From Actinomycetota bacterium (GTDB lineage: Bacteria > Actinomycetota > Acidimicrobiia > Acidimicrobiales > Microtrichaceae), in contig JAFDWA010000023.1 of assembly GCA_018268735.1 (NCBI GenBank), positions 1 through 13,149 on the forward strand: DNA of 13,149 nucleotides, read 5' to 3'. Every line of letters starts with the position of its first letter. Positions within the stretch are counted from its first letter, which is position 1. The notes beneath the pieces are model-generated. The model saw nothing but the letters and a program-made list of their open reading frames with translations, searched no databases and was not told the origin of the DNA. The position numbers and the translations under genes are program-made. Of the stretch, positions 7,963-13,149 are shown in pieces.

Positions 7963-8030
7963 GGGGTCGGGGTCGGTCGGGGTCGGTCGGGGCCGGTCGG
8001 GGTCGGTCGGGGCCGGTCGGGGTCGGTCGG
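7963..8030. repeat. 10-bp tandem repeat with regular GGGG runs, predicted G-quadruplex, upstream of queA
   Basis: Six 10-bp units fill 7971-8030: GGTCGGTCGG four times and GGCCGGTCGG twice (7991-8000 and 8011-8020), with a degenerate unit before them. At each junction a GGGG run forms; runs begin at 7963, 7969, 7979, 7989, 7999, 8009 and 8019, with loops of 2 or 6 nt. This meets the usual intramolecular G-quadruplex pattern. The G-rich strand is plus, the template for queA; the queA leader RNA would be C-rich. The array ends 5 nt from the queA start. The remaining gap (8031-8074) shows only a short direct repeat of GCGGAGCGA. Confidence 0.93.
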
Positions 8031-8074
8031 CGACGATGCGGAGCGATCGGCGGCGGCCGGAGCGGAGCGACTGT

Positions 8075-9235
8075 TCAGAAGCCCATCGATCGGCCGACGA
8101 TCTCCTTCATGATCTCGGTCGTCCCGCCGTAGATCGAGGTGATGCGGGCATCGGTCCACGCCCGCGCGATCGGGTACTCGTTCATGTACCCGTAGCCGCC
8201 GTGCAGCTGCACGCAGGTGTCAGCGGTGCGCTTCTGCAGCTCTGTGGTCCACCACTTGGCCATCGCGGCCTCCTCGGCGGTCAGCTCGCCGACGTTCAAC
8301 GCGTCGACGCAGCGGTCCACGAACGTCTCGGCGATCGCGAGCTCCGTCGCCATCTCGGCGAGGCGGAAGCGGCTGTTCTGGAAGGTGCCGATCGGCTGGC
8401 CGAACGCGGTGCGCTCACGCGCGTACTCCGTGGTCCAGTCGAGCATCGCCCGGCAGTGGGCGACCGCCGCGACCGCGATCGACAGGCGCTCCTGGGGCAG
8501 GTTCTGCACGAGCAGCATGAAGCCCTCGCCCTCTCCTGCCAGGCGGTTCGAGACCGGGACGCGCACGTCGGTGAAGAACAGCTCGGCGGTGTCCTGGGCG
8601 TGCATGCCGACCTTGTCGAGGTTGCGGCCCCGCTCGAAGCCGTCCATGCCCCGTTCGACGATGACGATCGACATCCCCTTGTGCTTCTGGGTCGGGTCGG
8701 TCTTGCACGCGACGATCACGAGGTCCGCGTTGATGCCGTTGGTGATGAACGTCTTGGAGCCGTTGAGCACGTAGGTGTCGCCGTCACGGACCGCCGTGGT
8801 GGTCATCGAGGCGAGGTCCGATCCGATGCCGGGTTCGGTCATCGCGACGGCGGTGATGAGCTCACCCGCGGCGATCCCGGGGAGCCAGCGCTCCTTCTGC
8901 TCGTCGCTGCAGTACTCGGTGAAGTACGGCAGGCACACGTCGTTGTGCAGCGTCATGCCCAGGCCGTGCGGGACGAGATCCGCGCGTGCGAGCTCCTCGA
9001 CGATCACCTGGCTGTAGCGGAAGTCGCTGACACCCGCACCGCCGTAGCGCTCCGGGACCGCCATCGCGAGGAACCCGGCAGCACCCGCCTTCGCGAAGAC
9101 CGAGCGGTCGACGATCTCGGCGTCGGTCCACTCCTCGCGATGCGGGACCATCTCCCGGTCGAGGAACGTCCGGAACGCGTCACGGAACATGGCGTGCTCG
9201 TCGGTGAAGTTGCTGCGCTGCACGGGGGTGATCAT
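8075..9235 (-). CDS. Acyl-CoA dehydrogenase, long-chain/isovaleryl subfamily
   Basis: FAD enzyme that introduces the alpha-beta double bond in an acyl-CoA, as in fatty-acid or branched-chain amino-acid breakdown. The 386 residues follow the family layout: N-terminal helical domain (about 8-120), beta domain with AVAMTEPGIGSDLASM (129-144) and LNGSKTFITNG (157-167), and C-terminal helical domain ending LHGGYGYMNEYPIARAWTD and IYGGTTEIMKEIVGR. The Glu of the YEGT motif, the base in medium- and short-chain enzymes, is Gly here. Instead LPQERLSIA (246-254) offers E249, where long-chain and isovaleryl enzymes have their base. The ATG at 9235 is preferred over a GTG at 9262 because MITPVQRSNFTDEHAMF begins like the family. 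Gaps of 214 and 117 bp with repeats flank it, so it may be an insertion into an otherwise conserved cluster. Substrate cannot be told. Confidence 0.93.
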   Translation of the reverse strand: MITPVQRSNFTDEHAMFRDAFRTFLDREMVPHREEWTDAEIVDRSVFAKAGAAGFLAMAVPERYGGAGVSDFRYSQVIVEELARADLVPHGLGMTLHNDVCLPYFTEYCSDEQKERWLPGIAAGELITAVAMTEPGIGSDLASMTTTAVRDGDTYVLNGSKTFITNGINADLVIVACKTDPTQKHKGMSIVIVERGMDGFERGRNLDKVGMHAQDTAELFFTDVRVPVSNRLAGEGEGFMLLVQNLPQERLSIAVAAVAHCRAMLDWTTEYARERTAFGQPIGTFQNSRFRLAEMATELAIAETFVDRCVDALNVGELTAEEAAMAKWWTTELQKRTADTCVQLHGGYGYMNEYPIARAWTDARITSIYGGTTEIMKEIVGRSMGF

Positions 9236-9280
9236 CCCACGTCCGCACCCCGACGCCTGCACCTGTCAGCCCGCCCGTGG

Positions 9281-9392
9281 CGCAAACGGAACTTGTCGCC
9301 CACACGTCACGCAGGCGACCAGGACCTACAAGTTCACGGTCGCAAACGGAACTTGTCGCCCACACGTCACGCAGGCGACCAGGACCTACAAG
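9281..9392. repeat. Duplicated 52-bp intergenic element with internal inverted repeats, 60-bp period
   Basis: Positions 9281-9332 and 9341-9392 are identical over 52 bp; the 8-bp stretches that follow (TTCACGGT and ATCTCTCG) differ. Within copy 1, GAACTT (9289-9294) and GTCGCC (9295-9300) pair with AAGTTC (9330-9335) and GGCGAC (9314-9319). This gives a hairpin with a 13-nt loop and a 10-nt bulge (9320-9329). Copy 2 keeps the inner stem but its outer arm ends in AAGATC, so the outer pairing is partly lost. The element lies in the 214-bp gap between ruvB and the acyl-CoA dehydrogenase and encodes no plausible protein. It may be a dispersed repeat or a doubled regulatory element. Confidence 0.95.
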
Positions 9393-9408
9393 ATCTCTCG
9401 TCAGACGT

Positions 9409-9424
9409 CGAGCGCGAGCGCTCG
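9409..9424 (-). terminator. Possible hairpin terminator after ruvB, no U-tract
   Basis: CGAGCG (9409-9414) and CGCTCG (9419-9424) form a 6-bp GC stem with a 4-nt loop, beginning 25 nt after the ruvB stop in the direction of transcription. No U-run follows, so it may only slow transcription. If it works, ruvCAB would be a unit separate from the acyl-CoA dehydrogenase and queA-tgt. Confidence 0.3.
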
Positions 9425-9449
9425 GTCGAGCGGGGTCCGAGGAACAGGG

Positions 9450-10562
9450 TCAGTCGAAGAGGGAGGGATCCGCAGCGCCTGGCATCGCTGAGGGTGGCGG
9501 CACCATTCCCAGGTGCTGCCACGCCGCGGCGGTCGCGACCCGGCCCCGAGGCGTGCGGATGAGCAGGCCCTGCTGGATGAGGTAGGGCTCGTAGACGTCC
9601 TCGACGGTCTCGGATGGCTCGGCCACTGCGATCGCGAGCGTCGACAACCCGACAGGACCGCCGCCGAAGCGGCCGCACAACGACGCCAGGATCGACCGGT
9701 CAACCTTGTCGAGACCGAGCGCGTCGATGCCGAACATCTCGAGTCCGTGTCGGGCCGTCGACGCGTCGATGCGTCCGTCGCCTTCCACCTCGGCGACGTC
9801 ACGCACGCGTCGCAGGAGGCGGTTGGCGATCCGCGGCGTCCCGCGCGACCGCCCGGCGATCTCCTCGGCGCCTGCCTCGTCGATGTCGGCACCGAGGATC
9901 GCCGCGGCGCGGACGACGATCGAGCAGAGGTCCTCGGGCTCGTAGTAGTCGAGGCGGGCCACGAGGCCGAACCGGTCGCGCAGCGGGCCGGTGATCAGAC
10001 CGGTCCTCGTGGTCGCCCCGACGAGGCAGAAGCGCGGGAGGTCGAGGCGGATCGAGCGGGCAGCGGGCCCCTTTCCCAGCACGATGTCGAGCTGGAAGTC
10101 CTCCATCGCCGGGTACAGGACCTCCTCGATGGAGCGCGAGAGGCGGTGGATCTCGTCGATGAACAGGACGTCGCCATCGCCCAGCTTGGTGAGGATCGCG
10201 GCCAGGTCGCCCGGGCGCTCGAGCGCCGGACCGGAGGTGACGTGCATGGTCACGCCCATCTCCGTCGCGACGATCCCCGCCAGCGACGTCTTGCCGAGAC
10301 CCGGCGGCCCTGCGAAGAGGAAGTGGTCCGCTGCCTGCCCGCGCCGGCGGGCCGCTTCGAGGATGACCGACAGCCGTCGCTTCAGCTCGGTCTGGCCGAC
10401 GAACTCGGCGAGCGTTCGGGGGCGCAGCGTCGCCACAGCGTCGACCGCGCTGTCCTCAGGGGGTCCGCCAGTCCTGTCCGGACCCCCGGTCGGGCTCGCC
10501 GGCGGCGCCACGTCCTCGTCGCCGTCCTGAGGGAACGGGTCGAGCAGCTCCTCGCGGGCCAT
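9450..10562 (-). CDS. ruvB: Holliday junction branch migration ATPase RuvB
   Basis: Hexameric AAA+ motor that drives branch migration of Holliday junctions with RuvA. The 370-residue product shows [12 protein letters not shown] (46-57), Walker A GPPGLGKT (85-92), Walker B LFIDEIH (133-139), GATTR (182-186), PLRDRFGL (193-200), the sensor-2 region [17 protein letters not shown] (239-255) and a C-terminal winged-helix domain with [11 protein letters not shown] and [18 protein letters not shown]. The first 40 residues are an acidic, Pro/Gly-rich extension somewhat longer than usual. The ATG at 10562 shares one base with the ruvA stop (TGATG), which implies translational coupling. A short Pro/Ala-rich tail ends the protein. 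Confidence 0.98.
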   Translation of the reverse strand: MAREELLDPFPQDGDEDVAPPASPTGGPDRTGGPPEDSAVDAVATLRPRTLAEFVGQTELKRRLSVILEAARRRGQAADHFLFAGPPGLGKTSLAGIVATEMGVTMHVTSGPALERPGDLAAILTKLGDGDVLFIDEIHRLSRSIEEVLYPAMEDFQLDIVLGKGPAARSIRLDLPRFCLVGATTRTGLITGPLRDRFGLVARLDYYEPEDLCSIVVRAAAILGADIDEAGAEEIAGRSRGTPRIANRLLRRVRDVAEVEGDGRIDASTARHGLEMFGIDALGLDKVDRSILASLCGRFGGGPVGLSTLAIAVAEPSETVEDVYEPYLIQQGLLIRTPRGRVATAAAWQHLGMVPPPSAMPGAADPSLFD

Positions 10563-11161
10563 CAGGCCGCCGCCAGCCGCTGTAGGGCGTCACGCAGCAT
10601 CTCGGAGCTGTCACCGTCGTCGGGCAGGTCGACGAGGACCCTGGCGATCTCGTCGGCCCCGTAGCCGAGCTCGGCGAGCGCCTCGCGCACGTCAGCGCGG
10701 GTCCCGCCGCTCGATCGACCCGACACGGCGGCGGCTGCTGCGACCGGATCGATCTCGCCGGCCTGCAGCTTCGACTTCAGCTCGACGAGGAGGCGGGCCG
10801 CGGTCTTGCGACCCACGCCGGGGACCAGGCAGAGCGCAGCGACGTCGTCGGCGGCGAGGATCCTGCGCAGCTCCGTCGGCGAGTGCACCGACAGGATCGC
10901 GAGCGCCAGCGACGGTCCCACCCCGTGGGTCGCGATCAGCACCTCGAACACGCGGCGATCGTCGATCCGTGCGAAGCCGTAGAGCGTCTGCGCGTCCTCG
11001 CGCACCTGGTGGTGGATGTGCAGGAACACCTCGGAGCCGGGCTCGCCCGCTGCTGCGGCGGTGGCAGGAGTGACCTGCACCCGATAGCCGATCCCGGCGA
11101 CCTCGACGAGCAGCTCCGTGGCGTCGCGGTCCAGCAGACTCCCGCGAACTGACCCGATCAC
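10562..11161 (-). CDS. ruvA: Holliday junction DNA-binding protein RuvA
   Basis: Tetrameric protein that binds four-way junctions and loads RuvB. The 199 residues, a normal length, give an N-terminal OB domain ([10 protein letters not shown] to about 65), two helix-hairpin-helix motifs ([13 protein letters not shown], 78-90; [13 protein letters not shown], 113-125), an Ala/Gly/Ser linker, and a C-terminal RuvB-binding domain (about 155-199). The start is the GTG at 11161: the frame has a TGA at 11194-11192 and no other start codon between. That GTG and codons 2-3 lie inside the first unit of a 17-bp tandem repeat, so the upstream region is all repeat and contains no Shine-Dalgarno. Translation may depend on coupling to ruvC, whose stop is 64 nt upstream. 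Confidence 0.96.
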   Translation of the reverse strand: MIGSVRGSLLDRDATELLVEVAGIGYRVQVTPATAAAAGEPGSEVFLHIHHQVREDAQTLYGFARIDDRRVFEVLIATHGVGPSLALAILSVHSPTELRRILAADDVAALCLVPGVGRKTAARLLVELKSKLQAGEIDPVAAAAAVSGRSSGGTRADVREALAELGYGADEIARVLVDLPDDGDSSEMLRDALQRLAAA

Positions 11162-11280
11162 AGCACTGACCCGATCACAGCACTGGCCCGATCACAGCAC
11201 TGGCCCGATCACAGCACTGGCCCGATCACCGCACTGGCCCGATCACAGCACTGGCCCGATCACAGCACTGGCCCGATCGG
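11153..11280. repeat. 17-bp tandem repeat spanning the ruvC end and ruvA start
   Basis: Seven consecutive 17-bp units (consensus CCCGATCACAGCACTGG on the plus strand) run from 11153 to 11271, followed by a partial unit CCCGATCGG. Unit 1 ends in A instead of G and unit 5 (11221-11237) has C for A at position 10; the rest are identical. The array includes the ruvA GTG, the 64-bp ruvC-ruvA gap and the last 16-17 codons of ruvC. Because 17 is not a multiple of 3, each unit is read in a different frame. The TGA present once per unit therefore closes any frame within three units. Confidence 0.97.
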
Positions 11281-11753
11281 GCGGGGCCCCAGAAGGCGAC
11301 GTGGGTGAGCGCCACCGCCGCTGCGTCGGCAGCATCGGGCGGGCTCGGCGGCGCCGGGAGGTCGAGGAGGATCTGCACCATTCGCTGCACCTGCTGCTTG
11401 TCGGCGTCACCGTGACCGGCGACGGCGTCCTTCACCTGGTTCGGGGAGTACTCCGCGACCTCGATCCCGCGTGCAGCCGCCTCGGCCATCAGCACCCCCG
11501 ACGCCTGTCCGACACCCATGGCGGTGCGCACGTTCACCTGGAACAGGACTCGCTCGACCGCGACGGAGACCGGCGCGAACTCGTCGAGGAGCGAGCGGAA
11601 GTCGTCGCGCAGCTCGGCCAGTCGACGCGGCACGTCGTGCGATGCCTCGGTTCGCAGCACCCCGAGCGCTGCAGCGCGCGGCGTCCCGCCATCGGTGCGC
11701 AGCACGCAGTAGCCGCAGCGCGACAGACCGGGGTCGACACCGAGCACGAACAC
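11226..11753 (-). CDS. ruvC: Crossover junction endodeoxyribonuclease RuvC, repeat-encoded C-terminus
   Basis: Dimeric nuclease that resolves Holliday junctions handled by RuvAB. The 175 residues carry the RNase H-like fold's four acidic residues: D7 (GVDPG), E67 (AVERVLF), D140 and D143 (PDAADAAAVALTH), matching E. coli D7, E66, D138 and D141. The GTG at 11753 puts the first aspartate at position 7 as in E. coli. The frame is open upstream to 11933, but that would add about 60 residues unlike the family. The last 16-17 residues (about from R159: SGQCCDRASAVIGPVR) are translated from the 17-bp repeat and are not expected to be conserved. No Shine-Dalgarno is visible; a TACGGT lies 7 nt upstream, consistent with a leaderless message. 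It heads the ruvCAB run. Confidence 0.95.
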   Translation of the reverse strand: MFVLGVDPGLSRCGYCVLRTDGGTPRAAALGVLRTEASHDVPRRLAELRDDFRSLLDEFAPVSVAVERVLFQVNVRTAMGVGQASGVLMAEAAARGIEVAEYSPNQVKDAVAGHGDADKQQVQRMVQILLDLPAPPSPPDAADAAAVALTHVAFWGPARSGQCCDRASAVIGPVR

Positions 11754-11760
11754 AGGTTCG

Positions 11761-11766
11761 ACCGTA
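11761..11766 (-). promoter_or_regulatory. Candidate -10 box for leaderless ruvC transcription
   Basis: TACGGT on the minus strand fits the TANNNT pattern of actinobacterial -10 elements and sits 7 nt before the ruvC GTG, the spacing expected if transcription starts at the start codon. It lies in the 77-bp divergent gap (11754-11830) shared with the ABC transporter gene. No clear -35 is seen. Confidence 0.4.
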
Positions 11767-11830
11767 GCCCGCTGGATGTCCCGCTCGGTGGACCCTACAG
11801 ATCTGAAGCGATCGGCCGATACCAGCAGGG

Positions 11831-13036
11831 ATGGCTCCCCCGCTCCGTCCCGACCGTCCCGCGCCCGGAGCCACCCGAGCGGCTCCGTCGCCGTCGATCG
11901 CGGGTCCTCCTGCACCGTCGTCACCAGCCGCACCGTTGGTCGTGCTGGAGCACGTGGCGCATCGGTTCGGCTCGACCGACGCCCTCGTGGACCTGTGCTT
12001 CGAGGTGCCAGATGGGCGCATCACCGTGCTGCTCGGACCGAACGGTGCCGGCAAGACCACCGCGATGAGGGCGATCACCGGTGCGATCGCGCCGATGTGG
12101 GGGACGGTCAGGACCTTCGGCCTCGACCCCGACGACGACGGCCACCTGGTCCGCCCGCGCTGCGGTGTCGTGTCCGCGAAGCCGGCCCTCTACGACCGCC
12201 TCGACGGGTGGGACAACCTCCGCTACGCGGCCCAGCTCTACGGACTCGGGCGCGAGGCGGATGCCCGCCTCGGAGCCGCTGCGGAGCGGTTCGGGATCGC
12301 CGATGCGCTGGACCAGCTCGTCGGCGGCTACTCGACCGGCATGAAGACGCGGCTCGCGCTGGCACGCTCCGTCCTGCACGACCCGGAGCTGCTCCTGTTC
12401 GACGAGCCGACCTCCGGGCTGGATCCCGAGTCGAGCCACGCGGTGCTCGAGCTGATCCGGGAGATGACCACCGACGGACGCACCGTGGTCATGTGCACCC
12501 ACCTCCTCGCCGAGGCGGAAGGGCTCGCGGACCACGTCGTGGTGATGGACGCAGGTCGTGACCTCGTCTCGGGCACGCCGGGCGAGCTCACACGCCGGTT
12601 CTGGCCCGACCCGATCCTGACCCTGGACGCCGAGGACCCACGACTGCTCGACCGCGCCGCCTCGTTCCCCGGCGTCGCCGGATACCGCCGCGACCCCGCC
12701 GGCGCACGACTCGAGATCGACGACGTCGCACGTGTGGCCGACATCGTGGCGTCGCTCGTGGCTGACGGCGTCCGACTCACGCGGGTCGAACCGCACGTGC
12801 CGACCCTCGAGGACCTCTACTTCACGATCCGTCGCCAGGCGGGCGCCACGATCGACCACCCTGGGAGACCCGTCGTGAGGACATCGGGTCGAACCCCGCA
12901 CGGGCTCGAGCCGATCTGCGCCCGTGACGGCGATGCCAGCCGAGAACCCCTCGGCCGGCCCGGACAGCTCGGCCGGCCCGGACAGCTCGGCCGGCCCGGA
13001 CAGCCCACACGCCAGGACGTGCGAGCAACCCGATGA
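11831..13036 (+). CDS. ABC transporter ATP-binding protein (ABC-2 type), atypical Q-loop
   Basis: Nucleotide-binding subunit of an ABC exporter of unknown substrate. After a Pro/Ala-rich leader (1-35) the 401-residue product has Walker A GPNGAGKT (69-76), signature YSTGM (167-171), Walker B LLLFDEP (187-193), D-loop SGLDP (195-199) and the H-loop histidine H224 (MCTHLL). The Q-loop reads GVVSAKPALYDRL (112-124), with Ala where the usual VPQ motif has its glutamine. A DrrA/CcmA-like C-terminal domain follows (about 255-335, ending VPTLEDLYFTIRR), then a polar tail with LGRPGQ three times. The ATG at 11831 is the first start after an in-frame TGA at 11804; its Shine-Dalgarno is poor, and a start near codon 36 cannot be excluded. 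The stop overlaps the next gene's ATG. Confidence 0.9.
   Translation: MAPPLRPDRPAPGATRAAPSPSIAGPPAPSSPAAPLVVLEHVAHRFGSTDALVDLCFEVPDGRITVLLGPNGAGKTTAMRAITGAIAPMWGTVRTFGLDPDDDGHLVRPRCGVVSAKPALYDRLDGWDNLRYAAQLYGLGREADARLGAAAERFGIADALDQLVGGYSTGMKTRLALARSVLHDPELLLFDEPTSGLDPESSHAVLELIREMTTDGRTVVMCTHLLAEAEGLADHVVVMDAGRDLVSGTPGELTRRFWPDPILTLDAEDPRLLDRAASFPGVAGYRRDPAGARLEIDDVARVADIVASLVADGVRLTRVEPHVPTLEDLYFTIRRQAGATIDHPGRPVVRTSGRTPHGLEPICARDGDASREPLGRPGQLGRPGQLGRPGQPTRQDVRATR
12950..13003 (+). repeat. 18-bp tandem repeat, three copies, in the ABC ATPase tail
   Basis: Three exact copies of CTCGGCCGGCCCGGACAG at 12950-12967, 12968-12985 and 12986-13003, in frame, encode LGRPGQ three times near the C-terminus of the ABC ATPase. 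The unit is a multiple of 3, so copy-number changes would lengthen or shorten the tail without breaking the frame. Confidence 0.97.
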
Positions 13037-13149
13037 CCACCATCGAGATGCAGGGCCCCGGAGCCGACCGTGGGCGACCGGCACGCACGGCGCGGCACTC
13101 GCGTCGGACGCGCGCTGCGCGCGACTTCGACCGGCACCGCATGTGGATC
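13033..13149 (+). CDS. Start of a downstream gene, probable ABC transporter permease (truncated by window edge)
   Basis: An open frame begins at the ATG at 13033, overlapping the ABC ATPase stop (ATGA), and runs 39 codons to the window end. The visible part, MTTIEMQGPGADRGRPART and then an Arg-rich stretch ending RHRMWI, is hydrophilic and basic, as the cytoplasmic N-terminus of an ABC-2 membrane subunit often is. No membrane segment lies within the window. The permease call rests on the overlap with the ATPase gene; the coding call rests on the overlap and the open frame. Confidence 0.6.
   Translation, partial: MTTIEMQGPGADRGRPARTARHSRRTRAARDFDRHRMWI

Noticed and set aside
8075..9235. Acyl-CoA dehydrogenase as catalytically dead because Gly replaces the YEGT Glu
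   Set aside because: Long-chain and isovaleryl enzymes use a different Glu, and E249 in LPQER is in that place, so the enzyme is probably active.
9281..9400. The 52-bp direct repeats as a CRISPR array
   Set aside because: There are only two copies, the gap between them is 8 bp, far too short for a spacer, and no cas genes are nearby.
5049..9562. Long plus-strand open frames (5049-6992 and 7079-9562) opposite tgt, queA and the acyl-CoA dehydrogenase
   Set aside because: They are composition-driven shadows of conserved minus-strand genes, and the second also crosses the intergenic repeats.
11118..12068. Plus-strand open frame across the 17-bp repeat (runs of PITALARS-like peptide)
   Set aside because: It is the antisense reading of ruvC and the repeat array, ends inside the ABC ATPase in another frame, and has no family resemblance.
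1..13149. A new defence, mobile or biosynthetic system
   Set aside because: Every recognisable gene belongs to a known housekeeping family or a common ABC transporter. No cluster of unknown genes is present; the novelty is confined to repeats and protein tails.

Overview
This window is high-GC DNA (about 70% by eye) from a free-living bacterium, most likely an actinobacterium. The GTG starts, the bifunctional Rel, the Ala/Pro/Thr-rich protein tails and the ruvCAB / yajC-secD-secF / rel gene order all fit. The Thr/Pro-rich linker in SecD, queA-tgt inside the cluster and the absence of apt between secF and rel suggest Acidimicrobiia or a relative. That class assignment is inference; no rRNA or other phylogenetic marker was compared.

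Ten of the twelve genes lie on the minus strand and read right to left as one long housekeeping cluster: ruvC, ruvA, ruvB (Holliday junction processing), a long-chain/isovaleryl-type acyl-CoA dehydrogenase, queA and tgt (queuosine in tRNA), yajC, secD, secF (Sec translocon accessory complex), then rel ((p)ppGpp synthetase/hydrolase), which runs off the left edge. Most junctions are tight: ruvA/ruvB overlap by 1 nt, queA/tgt by 4 nt, and secD/secF are 1 nt apart. To the right of ruvC, after a 77-bp divergent gap, the plus strand carries an ABC transporter ATPase whose stop overlaps the start of a truncated downstream gene, probably its permease.

The genes are conventional and I see no defence, mobile or otherwise undescribed multi-gene system. 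The unusual material sits in and around the junctions, which carry unrelated short repeats. A 17-bp repeat (seven copies) forms the ruvC-ruvA junction and encodes both the RuvC C-terminus and the RuvA start codon. A 10-bp G-run repeat (six copies, a predicted G-quadruplex on the plus strand) lies just upstream of queA. A 52-bp element with internal inverted repeats is duplicated at a 60-bp period between ruvB and the acyl-CoA dehydrogenase. An 18-bp repeat (three copies) lies in the ABC ATPase C-terminal tail. At ruvA and queA the repeat occupies the place where a Shine-Dalgarno sequence would be expected.

No tRNA, rRNA, CRISPR array, insertion sequence or origin was seen. No gene-free stretch exceeds 300 bases; the largest gap (9236-9449) holds the duplicated 52-bp element.
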